This document shows positions 33,643 through 43,188 of a DNA stretch of 64,000 bases, one piece after another. Position 1 is the stretch's first letter. Every line of letters begins with the position of its first letter. The position numbers and the translations under genes are program-made. Source of the stretch: Galbibacter orientalis DSM 19592 (GTDB taxonomy: Bacteria > Bacteroidota > Bacteroidia > Flavobacteriales > Flavobacteriaceae); assembly GCF_000260115.1 (NCBI RefSeq), contig NZ_JH651380.1:62001-126000 (forward strand), given 5' to 3'. Under the pieces are notes generated by a model. The model saw only the letters and a program-made list of their open reading frames with translations, was not told the DNA's origin and did not search any database.

Positions 33643-34299
33643 TTGGTTGAAAATATAGAATACAACAGCGAACGTCCTAAACTAATTATTCCTGAATATG
33701 GACGTCATATACAGAAAATGGTAGATTATGCCGTTTCAATTGAAGATAGAGAAGAACGAAACAAAGTAGCGCAAGCTATTATTGGAGTGATGGGGAATTT
33801 GAATCCGCATCTTAGAGACGTTTCAGATTTTCAGCATAAACTATGGGATCAGTTATTTATAATTTCTGATTTTAAATTGGATGCAGATTCACCATACCCA
33901 AAACCAACACGAGAATTGTTGGAAGAGCGACCACAGCCTTTAGAATATCCACAAAATCATCCTAAATATCGTTTCTATGGAAATAATATTAAGCGGATGA
34001 TAGATGTTTGTATAAGCTGGGAAGAGGGAGAGTTGAAAGATGCACTAAAGTTTACCATAGCAAACCACATGAAAAAAAGTTACCTTAATTGGAACAAAGA
34101 TACGGTGGAAGATAAAGCTATTTTTAATCATTTATATGAATTGAGTGATGGTAAAATTAACTTAGCAAGGTTTGATGAAGATCTTACAGAAAGTAAAAAT
34201 TTAGTACGTAGTAGGCCTACAAATAGTAAGTCTAGAACTACAAATACTAGAAAACACCATAACAATAACAATAAAGGAAGAAGTAAAAAACGATACTAA
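33643..34299 (+). CDS. DUF4290 family protein
   Basis: This 218-residue protein is conserved in Bacteroidota with no assigned function. The start is TTG at 33643 (reads MVENIEYNSERPKLIIPEYGRHIQKMVDYA), because no in-frame ATG precedes the conserved block. The N-terminal helical domain is followed by a very basic tail rich in Asn, Arg, Lys and Thr, which might bind nucleic acid. It sits 18 bases upstream of murA, probably in one transcript. Confidence 0.85.
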   Translation: MVENIEYNSERPKLIIPEYGRHIQKMVDYAVSIEDREERNKVAQAIIGVMGNLNPHLRDVSDFQHKLWDQLFIISDFKLDADSPYPKPTRELLEERPQPLEYPQNHPKYRFYGNNIKRMIDVCISWEEGELKDALKFTIANHMKKSYLNWNKDTVEDKAIFNHLYELSDGKINLARFDEDLTESKNLVRSRPTNSKSRTTNTRKHHNNNNKGRSKKRY

Positions 34300-34317
34300 A
34301 AGCATACTAAATTTTAC

Positions 34318-35628
34318 ATGGGAACATTTAAAATAGAAGGTGGAGCTCAATTAAAAGGAGAGATCACTCCACAAGGTGCAAAAAATGAAGCATTGCAAAT
34401 ACTTTGTGCTGTTTTACTTACCGACGAGAAAGTTACCATACACAATATTCCAAATATAATAGATGTCAATAAACTTATTGAGCTTCTAGAAAACTTAGGT
34501 GTTAAGATTCAAAAAATAGGAGTTTCTTCTTATACTTTTGTTTCAGATGATCTTCATTTAGAATATTTACAATCGGAACAATTTAAAAAAGATGGTCGCG
34601 GCTTACGTGGTTCCATTATGATTGTTGGGCCATTATTAGCACGTTTTGGTAAAGGATACATTCCAAAACCAGGAGGAGATAAAATTGGACGAAGAAGACT
34701 AGATACACATTTTGAAGGTTTTATAAAGTTAGGCGCAAAATTTAGATACAATCGAGAGGAGTATTTCTATGGAGTAGAAGCCAAAAAACTAAAAGGGGCA
34801 TATATGCTTTTAGATGAAGCTTCTGTAACCGGTACTGCAAATATAGTAATGGCAGCGGTACTTGCAGAAGGTACAACTACCATTTACAATGCTGCTTGTG
34901 AGCCTTATTTACAGCAGCTGTGTAACATGCTAAATAGAATGGGCGCTAAAATAACAGGTGTTGGTTCTAACTTACTTACTATTGAAGGAGTTAAGAAACT
35001 TGGAGGTACCGAGCATACTATTTTGCCAGATATGATTGAAATTGGTAGCTGGATTGGAATGGCTGCTATGACTAAAAGTGAACTTACAATAAAAAATGTA
35101 AGGTGGGATTACCTTGGGCAAATCCCAACCGTATTTAGAAAATTAGGAATTACACTTGAGCAAAAAGGAGACGATATTTATATACCAGAACATAAAAATG
35201 GCTATGAGGTGCAAAACTTTATAGATGGTTCTATTCTAACTATTTCTGATGCTCCGTGGCCAGGTTTTACTCCAGATTTATTGAGTATTATTTTAACGGT
35301 AGCAACACAAGCTAGAGGAAGCGTTTTGATCCATCAAAAAATGTTTGAAAGTCGACTTTTCTTTGTGGATAAATTAATAGATATGGGCGCAAAAATTATT
35401 CTTTGTGATCCACATAGAGCCACCGTAATTGGACACGATTTTAAATCTACTTTAAAAGCCACTACCATGACTTCCCCAGATATTAGAGCTGGTATTTCCT
35501 TATTAATTGCAGCACTTTCTGCAAAAGGAACATCTACCATTCATAATATTGAGCAAATAGATAGAGGATATCAAGATATAGATGAAAGATTAAAAGCTAT
35601 TGGCGCCAAAATTGTGCGTTTAGATTAA
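34318..35628 (+). CDS. murA: UDP-N-acetylglucosamine 1-carboxyvinyltransferase (Cys-to-Asp variant)
   Basis: This 436-residue enzyme catalyses the first step of peptidoglycan synthesis, transferring enolpyruvate from PEP to UDP-GlcNAc. GAKNEAL near residue 21 and the long GRGLRGSIMIVGPLLARFG stretch are diagnostic. In the active-site loop the usual PGGCxIG reads PGGDKIG: Asp121 replaces the Cys that fosfomycin alkylates. The same change is known in naturally fosfomycin-resistant MurA enzymes, for example from Mycobacterium and Chlamydia. The gene is followed by a shared terminator. Confidence 0.97.
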   Translation: MGTFKIEGGAQLKGEITPQGAKNEALQILCAVLLTDEKVTIHNIPNIIDVNKLIELLENLGVKIQKIGVSSYTFVSDDLHLEYLQSEQFKKDGRGLRGSIMIVGPLLARFGKGYIPKPGGDKIGRRRLDTHFEGFIKLGAKFRYNREEYFYGVEAKKLKGAYMLLDEASVTGTANIVMAAVLAEGTTTIYNAACEPYLQQLCNMLNRMGAKITGVGSNLLTIEGVKKLGGTEHTILPDMIEIGSWIGMAAMTKSELTIKNVRWDYLGQIPTVFRKLGITLEQKGDDIYIPEHKNGYEVQNFIDGSILTISDAPWPGFTPDLLSIILTVATQARGSVLIHQKMFESRLFFVDKLIDMGAKIILCDPHRATVIGHDFKSTLKATTMTSPDIRAGISLLIAALSAKGTSTIHNIEQIDRGYQDIDERLKAIGAKIVRLD

Positions 35629-35647
35629 GCTTTCATTAAAAGTAATA

Positions 35648-36076
35648 TTATACAAAAAGTTCCTCCTCGAGGGACTTTTTGCTTTTATAAAGGTCAAACA
35701 AAAAGGGAGTAGCCTCAATTGGAGAATAGAAAAATTGAGCTTCAGTAATTTTTCCATTTTCTATTTTGTAAAGACATAATTCCTCCATTTCGCGTCGACC
35801 GATATCTGCAAAAGTAATATCGCTTGTCATTTTGAGAACAAAATAATTGTCGGCTATCAAAGGCTCTGAAACAGAATTATGATGTATTTCAACAATGTTT
35901 TCTTGATTTTCAAGAAATTCATTAATGATAATATGTTTACCTTCAGTAATAGCAGCAACAGGATTTTCTATTTCTTTGCTAATAGCATGCATATCATATA
36001 ACTCATGGTAAATTTCTATGTGACGCCCTTGTCGAAAAAGCGAAACAAACCGTTTGGCTATTTGTTTTGTGTTCAT
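35648..36076 (-). CDS. SnoaL-like/NTF2-fold protein
   Basis: This 142-residue protein has a small alpha+beta cone fold suggested by FVSLFRQGRHIEIYHELYDMHAISKEIENP and EELCLYKIENGKITEAQFFYSP. SnoaL-like proteins are cyclases, isomerases or ligand-binding proteins; none of these roles can be assigned here. It converges with murA, and its last codons form part of the shared terminator hairpin at 35653-35685. Confidence 0.8.
   Translation of the reverse strand: MNTKQIAKRFVSLFRQGRHIEIYHELYDMHAISKEIENPVAAITEGKHIIINEFLENQENIVEIHHNSVSEPLIADNYFVLKMTSDITFADIGRREMEELCLYKIENGKITEAQFFYSPIEATPFLFDLYKSKKSLEEELFV
35653..35690. terminator. Bidirectional terminator between murA and SnoaL-like gene
   Basis: AAAAAGTTCCTC pairs with GAGGGACTTTTT (one G-U pair) around CTC. 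It ends murA on the plus strand and overlaps the coding 3' end of the SnoaL-like gene. Confidence 0.7.
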
Positions 36077-36245
36077 AGTTTTAATTTTTAGCTAAGATAT
36101 AAAGTGTTTTAAATTAAAAAGTTACCTTTGAGTTAACCCTAAATTATATGATTGAAAAGAAGAAAAATTCGACTAAAATCTGTCAAGGCGCAATTTTCTC
36201 CTTAAAAATATGTAATTTTACAAACCATATATTTCCATTATAAAT

Positions 36246-36785
36246 ATGAGTCAAAAAGTCTTGCTTTCCGCGAAAGAAATCAACATCATACTTCATCGAT
36301 TGGCTTGTCAACTCATTGAAAATCATATAGATTTTAAGAATACAGTGCTAATTGGGATTCAGCCTAGAGGTGTTTTTTTAGCCGAACGTTTAAAAACACT
36401 CCTAGAAGAAGAATACAAAATTGCCGATATTAAATTGGGGTATCTAGACATAACATTCTATCGAGACGATTTTAGAAGAGGCGACAAACCTTTGGAAGCT
36501 AATAAAACAAAAATCGATTTTTTAGTTGAAGATAAAAATGTGGTTTTTGTAGATGATGTTTTATATACAGGAAGAAGTATTAGAGCAGCATTAACTGCGA
36601 TACAATCTTTTGGGCGTCCAAATGAAATAGAACTTCTAACCTTAATAGATAGACGTTTTAGTAGGCACTTGCCAATTCAGCCAGATTATAGAGGAAGACA
36701 AGTAGATGCTATTAATCAGGAAAAAGTGAAGGTGATGTGGAAGGAGCAAGAAGGAGAAGATAAAGTATACATGATAAATAAATAG
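36246..36785 (+). CDS. pyrR: PyrR bifunctional regulator/uracil phosphoribosyltransferase
   Basis: This 179-residue protein has the PRPP-binding loop NVVFVDDVLYTGRSIRAAL and the PyrR signature VLIGIQPRGVFLAERL. It converts uracil to UMP and in many bacteria regulates pyr mRNA by attenuation. No attenuator was recognised in the 170-base upstream gap. It is followed after 7 bases by pyrB. Confidence 0.93.
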   Translation: MSQKVLLSAKEINIILHRLACQLIENHIDFKNTVLIGIQPRGVFLAERLKTLLEEEYKIADIKLGYLDITFYRDDFRRGDKPLEANKTKIDFLVEDKNVVFVDDVLYTGRSIRAALTAIQSFGRPNEIELLTLIDRRFSRHLPIQPDYRGRQVDAINQEKVKVMWKEQEGEDKVYMINK

Positions 36786-36792
36786 CTGCAAG

Positions 36793-37722
36793 ATGAGCGA
36801 ATTAAGTGTAAACCACTTACTGGGAATTAAATATCTAAATGAAGCAGATATTCAATTGATTTTTGAAACTGCAGATCATTTTAAAGAAGTTATTAATAGA
36901 CCAATTAAAAAGGTACCTTCTCTTCGAGATATTACCATTGCTAATTTATTTTTTGAAAATAGTACGCGTACAAAGCTTTCTTTTGAGTTAGCAGAAAAAA
37001 GACTTTCTGCGGATGTTATCAATTTTTCTGCGGCACAATCTTCAGTAAAAAAAGGAGAAACGCTTATTGATACCGTAAACAATATCCTTTCCATGAAAGT
37101 GGATATGGTTGTAATGAGACATCCAAATCCAGGCGCTGGGGTATTTCTTTCTAAAAATGTAAAGGCAAGTATTATAAATGCAGGAGATGGAGCTCATGAG
37201 CATCCAACGCAAGCACTTTTAGATTCCTATTCAATAAGAGAAAAACTAGGCGATGTTGCTGGAAAAAATGTAGTTATTGTTGGAGATATTTTACATTCTA
37301 GAGTAGCATTGTCAAACATTTTTGCTCTAAAATTGCAAGGGGCAAATGTAAAAGTTTGCGGCCCCAAAACATTGATTCCAAAATATATTACTTCCTTAGG
37401 CGTAGCAGTAGAAACCGATCTACGAAAGGCCTTAGCATGGTGTGATGTTGCTAATATGCTTCGAGTGCAAAATGAGCGTATGGATATTAGTTATTTCCCG
37501 TCAACTAGAGAATACACGCAGCAATTTGGAGTTAATAAAGCGTTGTTAGATTCTTTAGATAAAGAAATTATAATAATGCATCCAGGACCTATTAATCGCG
37601 GTGTAGAAATTACCAGCGATGTGGCAGATTCTAAACAGGCTATTATCCTTAATCAAGTGGAAAATGGAGTGGCAGTTAGAATGGCAGCAATTTATTTATT
37701 GGCTTCTAAAATAAAACAGTAG
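36793..37722 (+). CDS. pyrB: Aspartate carbamoyltransferase catalytic subunit
   Basis: This 309-residue enzyme commits carbamoyl phosphate and aspartate to pyrimidines. Motifs are FFENSTRTKLSFELAEKRL (carbamoyl phosphate), GDGAHEHPTQALLDSY and MHPGPINRGVEI. No pyrI regulatory subunit lies alongside. It sits 7 bases after pyrR and 4 before the next gene, so pyrR-pyrB are one operon with downstream genes. Confidence 0.97.
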   Translation: MSELSVNHLLGIKYLNEADIQLIFETADHFKEVINRPIKKVPSLRDITIANLFFENSTRTKLSFELAEKRLSADVINFSAAQSSVKKGETLIDTVNNILSMKVDMVVMRHPNPGAGVFLSKNVKASIINAGDGAHEHPTQALLDSYSIREKLGDVAGKNVVIVGDILHSRVALSNIFALKLQGANVKVCGPKTLIPKYITSLGVAVETDLRKALAWCDVANMLRVQNERMDISYFPSTREYTQQFGVNKALLDSLDKEIIIMHPGPINRGVEITSDVADSKQAIILNQVENGVAVRMAAIYLLASKIKQ

Positions 37723-37726
37723 GATT

Positions 37727-38059
37727 ATGATAATTGATAGACAAGAGAATATTACCGTAATAACTCAAGAGAGTGTTTCTCTTGGAAAGTTTATAGAACG
37801 CTTTAAAGAGTCGTATTCAAAATATAAAAAAGACCATTTAATACTAAATTTACTTTCATTAAGTAATCTTTCAGCTAGTGATTTAATGGAGTTTCTAGAA
37901 TTGTCTCGAGATCATCGTTCTGCAAAAAAATCCTTTGTTATAGTAACCAATACTGTAAGTTTTAATGATGTAAATGAAGAGCTTGTGGTTACACCAACAA
38001 TAGAGGAAGCATACGATGTAATAGAAATGGAAGATATTGAACGTGATCTTGATTTTTAA
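37727..38059 (+). CDS. Conserved small protein upstream of RNase Z (STAS-like)
   Basis: This 110-residue protein has alternating short strands and helices (QESVSLGKFIERFKESYSKYKKDHLILNLLSLSNLSASDLMEFL) similar in pattern to STAS/anti-sigma-antagonist folds. No phosphorylatable Ser motif is evident. It lies 4 bases after pyrB and 30 before rnz, and I recall the same gene next to rnz in flavobacteria. Function unknown. Confidence 0.7.
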   Translation: MIIDRQENITVITQESVSLGKFIERFKESYSKYKKDHLILNLLSLSNLSASDLMEFLELSRDHRSAKKSFVIVTNTVSFNDVNEELVVTPTIEEAYDVIEMEDIERDLDF

Positions 38060-38089
38060 GATAACAGTTGTAAATCTTCTATAAATAGT

Positions 38090-39004
38090 ATGAACAATCT
38101 TAAACTCCACATATTAGGGTGTTACAGCGCAACACCAAGGGCTTTTACAAATCCTACAGCGCAGGCACTAGAAATAAAAAACCATATTTTTCTGATAGAT
38201 TGTGGAGAAGGTACCCAAGTGCAATTAAGGAGGCAGAAGATTAAATTTGCCCGCATCAAGCATATTTTTATTTCTCATTTACATGGAGATCATTTTTTCG
38301 GACTTCCGGGTTTATTGTCTACTTTTAGATTGCTTGGGAGGGATACACCGCTCCATGTTTATGGACCAAAAGGGATAAAGGAAGCGGTAACTTTAATGCT
38401 GAAAGTAGGGAGTGCTTGGACTAATTATCCATTGATTTTTCATGAACTAGAGACTAATACTTCTGAGTTAATTTTTGAAGATGATAAAGTTGAGGTATTC
38501 ACAATTCCTTTAAAACATCGTGTGTATACTAATGGCTTTTTGTTTAAAGAAAAATTAGGAGATAGAAAGCTAGATATCAATGCTGTATTAAATTATAATA
38601 TTGATAAATGTTTTTATCAGAACATAAAAAAAGGAAAAGATGTTACCTTAGATGATGGGTCTGTAGTAGCTAATGATAAACTTACCTTAGACCCTCAGAA
38701 GCCAAAGAGCTATGCCTTTTGTAGTGATACTTCTTACAAGGAAGATATTGTCCCGATAATTAAAGAAGTAACCATGTTATACCATGAGTCTACTTTTTTG
38801 GAGCAACATGAAAAATTAGCCCTTGAAACAGGTCATTCTACCGCAAAACAAGCAGGAATTATTGCAAAAAAAGCAGCTGTAGGGGGATTGATTTTGGGGC
38901 ATTACTCAACAAGGTATAACGATTTAAATGAATTTAAAGAAGAAGCAAAACAGGTTTTTGATAAAGTAGCTCTTGCAGAAGATGGTAAAGAGTTTTTATT
39001 CTAA
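38090..39004 (+). CDS. rnz: Ribonuclease Z
   Basis: This 304-residue metallo-beta-lactamase-fold nuclease trims tRNA 3' trailers. The metal motif is FISHLHGDHFFGLPG, with DCGEGTQVQL upstream and LETGHSTAKQAG and LGHYSTRYND later, all typical of tRNase Z. tRNA genes here lack encoded CCA, consistent with RNase Z-dependent maturation. It is the fourth gene of the pyrR operon. Confidence 0.96.
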   Translation: MNNLKLHILGCYSATPRAFTNPTAQALEIKNHIFLIDCGEGTQVQLRRQKIKFARIKHIFISHLHGDHFFGLPGLLSTFRLLGRDTPLHVYGPKGIKEAVTLMLKVGSAWTNYPLIFHELETNTSELIFEDDKVEVFTIPLKHRVYTNGFLFKEKLGDRKLDINAVLNYNIDKCFYQNIKKGKDVTLDDGSVVANDKLTLDPQKPKSYAFCSDTSYKEDIVPIIKEVTMLYHESTFLEQHEKLALETGHSTAKQAGIIAKKAAVGGLILGHYSTRYNDLNEFKEEAKQVFDKVALAEDGKEFLF

Positions 39005-39050
39005 AAAAACTGAAAGCAGCTATCTTTTAAGTAATGAAAAATGTAGTGCA

Positions 39051-39704
39051 ATGAAAAGTGAAAAGGATCTTAGCGATTATAGAAAAGTATATCAAAAAAG
39101 CGAATTATTAGAGACTAATATTCCCGATAACCCTATTCAATTATTCCAAACTTGGTTTTACGAAGTTGAGAAAAGCGGTGGAGTGGATGAGGCAAATGCA
39201 ATGACAATTTCTACAATTGGTTTGGATGGTTTTCCTAAAAATAGAGTGGTTCTTTTAAAAAAATATACAGAGGAAGGATTTATATTTTACACTAATTACA
39301 ATAGTGAAAAGGGAAAAGCTATTGCTGCAAACCCCAATTTATGTGCTTCTTTTTTTTGGCCCAATATTGAAAGACAAGTCATTATTAAAGGAAAAGCAGA
39401 GAAAATAGCTCCTAATCTTTCTGACGGTTATTTTGAATCGCGTCCTAGAGGAAGTCAGCTAGGAGCAATAGTTTCAAGTCAAAGTGAAGTTTTAAGTTCT
39501 CGTGAAGAACTAGAATTAAAACTTAAAGATTTAGAAGAATATTATGAAAACAAAGAAATACAGCGACCAGATTATTGGGGTGGGTATATTATTAAACCAG
39601 TATCTATAGAATTCTGGCAAGGAAGACCGAATAGACTTCATGATAGAATCAGATTTATCTTACAAAATGAGTATGATTGGAAAATTGAAAGATTGAATCC
39701 TTAA
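39051..39704 (+). CDS. pdxH: Pyridoxamine 5'-phosphate oxidase
   Basis: This 217-residue FMN enzyme makes pyridoxal 5'-phosphate. The start at 39051 (MKSEKDLSDYRKVYQ) is preferred over one at 38973, which would overlap rnz by 32 bases. Motifs are PKNRVVLLKKYTEEGFIFYTNYNSEKG, ARGSQ-like RPRGSQLGAIVS, and C-terminal FWQGRPNRLHDRI. It probably shares a transcript with rnz. Confidence 0.95.
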   Translation: MKSEKDLSDYRKVYQKSELLETNIPDNPIQLFQTWFYEVEKSGGVDEANAMTISTIGLDGFPKNRVVLLKKYTEEGFIFYTNYNSEKGKAIAANPNLCASFFWPNIERQVIIKGKAEKIAPNLSDGYFESRPRGSQLGAIVSSQSEVLSSREELELKLKDLEEYYENKEIQRPDYWGGYIIKPVSIEFWQGRPNRLHDRIRFILQNEYDWKIERLNP

Positions 39705-39709
39705 TAAAA

Positions 39710-39741
39710 AGTGCATTTCATCGATTATTTGTGCATTTCAT
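39710..39741. repeat. Direct repeat GTGCATTTCAT before CAP gene
   Basis: GTGCATTTCAT occurs at 39711-39721 and again about 20 bases later, each followed by a GAT-containing sequence (cgat, agat). Two helical turns of spacing would suit a dimeric regulator. A TAAATTTG box lies at 39764. Confidence 0.35.
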
Positions 39742-39800
39742 AGATGATATGGTTTTGTTTCTATAAATTTGTATTATAGAAACCACATATACACACTATT

Positions 39801-40298
39801 ATGGATGCTTTAGTAAGAATATTCGTTACTGCTCTGCTAGTTTGTTGTTTCTCATCTTTCTACTCTTGTAGTTCAGAAGATGTTTCAACAATTGAAGAAC
39901 TTAACACTGAAAACTCAGTTTTCTATGTTAAAATTGAAGATGACGTTATCCATCTAATAAATGAATATCGAATGAGCAAGAATCTATCTCCTTTAGAGAA
40001 GCTTAATTTAATATCAATGGAAGCAAAGGAGCATACAGAGTATATGATTTCTGAAAATGAAGTTAACCATGATTATTTTGCTGATAGGGAATATAATTTA
40101 CGAAAAAGTGTTAATGCTGTTATGGTAGGAGAAAACGTTGGCTATGGTTACCATACTGCCAAAGGAGTGGTAGATGCTTGGATAAAGAGTGATTCTCACC
40201 GGGAAAATATTGAAGGAGACTATACCACAACTGGGATTTCTGCTATGCAGAATAAAAAAGGAGACTATTTTTATACTCATATCTTCGTTAAAAGATAA
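39801..40298 (+). CDS. CAP/SCP-domain lipoprotein
   Basis: This 165-residue protein has a signal peptide ending FYSCSS, predicting lipid attachment at the Cys, then a CAP domain with EAKEHTEYMISENEVNHDYF, VGENVGYG, and AWIKSDSHRENIEG. CAP proteins in bacteria are secreted and poorly understood; some act on the cell wall. It is monocistronic, with a TAAATTTG box upstream and a weak hairpin downstream (GTAAGT/ACTTAC at 40405-40420). Confidence 0.88.
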   Translation: MDALVRIFVTALLVCCFSSFYSCSSEDVSTIEELNTENSVFYVKIEDDVIHLINEYRMSKNLSPLEKLNLISMEAKEHTEYMISENEVNHDYFADREYNLRKSVNAVMVGENVGYGYHTAKGVVDAWIKSDSHRENIEGDYTTTGISAMQNKKGDYFYTHIFVKR

Positions 40299-40587
40299 TA
40301 GAATTACACACTATTATTTCGTGTAAATAAATCAAATCTATTTTTCTACTTGTAATTATTTTTATGTTCAGTTGCTTCAAATTAAATACAATTTGTAAGT
40401 ATTAGTAAGTCTTCACTTACCTTTATTTTAGTAAATTCTGAAGTGTTTTTTTAATCATTTATTAGGAAAGAAAGCGCTCGCAATGCACTAAAATGATAAA
40501 AAGATTTATTATTTTCATTTCATAGTAAACTGCGTTTGTTTTGGCTACTAATAAACAGCCTTAATAGTAAGTTTAAATTTTAAAATA

Positions 40588-41073
40588 ATGAAGCAACTTT
40601 ATATTGTTAGGCACGGAAAATCTTCTTGGGATTATGGTGTTGATGATAAAGACCGCCCGTTGATGGAACGAGGGATTAATGACGCCATTTTGGTCTCTAA
40701 TCATCTTAAAAAAAAGGTTAAAGCTATTGATGCTGTATTCTCAAGTCCTGCAAATAGAGCTTTACATACCTGTTTAATTTTTATGAGAAAATTAGAGTTG
40801 GATGTATCTAAAGTTATAATTACAGAGCAACTTTATGATTTTGGAGGTACTTCCGTGAGTAATTTTATAAAACAATTAGATAATAGCTATAAAAATGTTA
40901 TGATTTTTGGACATAATCATGCATTCACCTCAATTTCTAATATCTTTGGAAATAAATCCATAGATAATCTTCCAACATCTGGAGTGGTTAAATTAAATTT
41001 TGATATTGAAAGATGGCAAGATGTTGAGTATGGCACAACAGAATTAATTATTTTTCCAAAGCAACTTAAATAA
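40588..41073 (+). CDS. SixA-type histidine phosphatase
   Basis: This 161-residue protein of the phosphoglycerate-mutase-like fold has the catalytic LYIVRHGKSSWD motif near the N-terminus and FGHNHAFTSISN later with the second His. SixA removes phosphate from histidine phosphotransfer proteins, but in this place it may act in phosphate or polyphosphate control. It abuts ppk1 with no gap. Confidence 0.88.
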   Translation: MKQLYIVRHGKSSWDYGVDDKDRPLMERGINDAILVSNHLKKKVKAIDAVFSSPANRALHTCLIFMRKLELDVSKVIITEQLYDFGGTSVSNFIKQLDNSYKNVMIFGHNHAFTSISNIFGNKSIDNLPTSGVVKLNFDIERWQDVEYGTTELIIFPKQLK

Positions 41074-43176
41074 ATGAACGAAGTAAAAAATCAATATATA
41101 AATAGAGAAATTAGCTGGCTTCAATTTAATGCCAGAGTATTACAAGAAGCAGAAGACACAACAGTTCCACTTATCGAAAGGCTTCGTTTTCTGGGGATTT
41201 TTTCAAATAATTTGGATGAATTTTTCAAAGTGCGCTATGCTACTGTAAAACGGATTGCGCTTTCAGGAAAAACAGGAAAAAGTGTGCTAGGAGGTGCTAA
41301 AGCCAAAGATTTGATGGAAGATATTACCCAAATAGTAATTAATCATCAAACAGAAAGCCTTAGGATTTTAAGTGATATTGAAAAAGAATTAGAGTCTGAA
41401 AATATCTTTATGATAAAAGAAGACGAAGTAACTCCTGAGCAAAACGATTTTATAAAAAATTATTTTTATGAAAAAGTTAGTCCAGCTCTTGTAACAATTA
41501 TGCTTAACGATTTGGATGAAATTCCAAATCTAAAAGATAGTGCTGGGTATTTAGCAGTTAAAATGTCCATGAAGACGGATCAGAAAGTGGAAGGTGTAAA
41601 AGGATTATTTAAGGCTAAACATCAAGATGTAAGATATGCTTTGGTAGAAATTCCAAGAACTATTGACCGGTTTGTGGTACTTCCTAGTAAGGGAGATAAG
41701 CAATTTATTATCATTTTAGATGATTTGATTCGCTATTGTATGGGAAGTATTTTTAACATCTTTAATTACGATTCTCTTTCGGCTCATATGATTAAAATTA
41801 CTTTAGATGCGGAATTAGATATTGATAGCGACTTAAGTAAAAGTTTTATCGAAAAAATTTCTTCCAGCGTAAAAGGACGTAGATTGAGTGAACCTGTGCG
41901 CTTTGTTTATGATAAAAATATTGAAAAAGACACGCTAAAGTTCCTTAAAGATAAAATGGGAATAGACGATACCGATAGTGTTATTCCTGGGGGAAGATAC
42001 CATAACAGACGGGATTATATGGGGTTTCCGAGTTTGGGAAGACCTGATTTAATGTATAAAAAGTTCCCGCCATTACCAGTAAAAGGATTAACTCACGATG
42101 GGAGTTTATTTGAAGCAATTGCTAAAAAAGATTATTTACAATACGCACCTTATCATACTTTTTCAAATGTGATTAAGTTTTTACGAGAGGCTGCAATCGA
42201 TCCGAAAGTAAAAACTATTAAGATTACGGTATACCGTCTGGCTCGAAATTCTCAGGTAGCAAGTTCCTTAATTAATGCTGTAAAAAATGGGAAAGAAGTT
42301 ACTGTACAAATAGAGTTGCAAGCGCGTTTTGATGAAGAAGCAAATATAGAATATGCAGAAATGCTTCAATCGGAAGGGGTAAAGCTTATTTTTGGAGTTC
42401 AAGGATTAAAAGTCCACAGTAAAATTTGTCTTATTGAGCGTTTAGAAGAAGAAAAAATGGTGCGATATGGTTTTGTAAGTACAGGAAATTTTAACGAGTC
42501 TACTGCAAAAATTTATACCGATTATACACTTTTTACTGCAGATCAAGGGGTTTTAAAGGAACTGGATAAGGTTTTTGATTTCTTTCAAACCAATTATAAA
42601 ATCAATAAATACAAGCATTTAATAGTTTCTCCACATTACACTAAAAGAGCATTTTCTAAACTAATAGATAAAGAAATTGAAAATGCAAAAGCTGGAAAAG
42701 AAGCGTTTATTAAAATTAAAATGAACAGCTTTACAAGTTATAAAATGGTTGATAAACTATATGAGGCTAGTAGGAATGGGGTTAAAGTTCAATTAATTGT
42801 TAGAGGGACTTGTTGTTTAATTCCAGGGGTGCCAGGAATGAGTGAAAATATAGAAGCTATTAGTGTAGTGGATAGATTTTTAGAGCATCCTAGGTTGTTT
42901 ATTTTTGGAAATGATGGCGATCCAAAGTTTTATATTTCCTCCGCCGATTGGATGACCCGAAATTTAGATTTTAGAGTAGAAGTTGGTTGTCCAATTTATG
43001 ATGAAGATATCAAAAAAGAATTATTAGATACTTTTGAAATATGTTGGAAGGACAATGTAAAAGCAAGAGTTTTATCAGAAAGGCATGATAATGCCTATAG
43101 AAAGACTAAAGGAGCTAAATATAGATCGCAGTTTGAAACTTATGAATATTATTTAAGAAAGCAAATAGGTAAATAA
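41074..43176 (+). CDS. ppk1: Polyphosphate kinase 1
   Basis: This 700-residue enzyme reversibly polymerises the ATP gamma-phosphate. It has the PPK1 N-domain start INREISWLQFNARVLQEAED, NNLDEFFKVRYATVKR, the autophosphorylated-His region GLKVHSKICLIER, and the C-terminal FRVEVGCPIYDEDIKKELLD. Its position between a SixA phosphatase (0-base gap) and a GppA/Ppx gene (12 bases) makes a polyphosphate operon. Confidence 0.96.
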   Translation: MNEVKNQYINREISWLQFNARVLQEAEDTTVPLIERLRFLGIFSNNLDEFFKVRYATVKRIALSGKTGKSVLGGAKAKDLMEDITQIVINHQTESLRILSDIEKELESENIFMIKEDEVTPEQNDFIKNYFYEKVSPALVTIMLNDLDEIPNLKDSAGYLAVKMSMKTDQKVEGVKGLFKAKHQDVRYALVEIPRTIDRFVVLPSKGDKQFIIILDDLIRYCMGSIFNIFNYDSLSAHMIKITLDAELDIDSDLSKSFIEKISSSVKGRRLSEPVRFVYDKNIEKDTLKFLKDKMGIDDTDSVIPGGRYHNRRDYMGFPSLGRPDLMYKKFPPLPVKGLTHDGSLFEAIAKKDYLQYAPYHTFSNVIKFLREAAIDPKVKTIKITVYRLARNSQVASSLINAVKNGKEVTVQIELQARFDEEANIEYAEMLQSEGVKLIFGVQGLKVHSKICLIERLEEEKMVRYGFVSTGNFNESTAKIYTDYTLFTADQGVLKELDKVFDFFQTNYKINKYKHLIVSPHYTKRAFSKLIDKEIENAKAGKEAFIKIKMNSFTSYKMVDKLYEASRNGVKVQLIVRGTCCLIPGVPGMSENIEAISVVDRFLEHPRLFIFGNDGDPKFYISSADWMTRNLDFRVEVGCPIYDEDIKKELLDTFEICWKDNVKARVLSERHDNAYRKTKGAKYRSQFETYEYYLRKQIGK

Positions 43177-43188
43177 TAAAGAGTTTGT

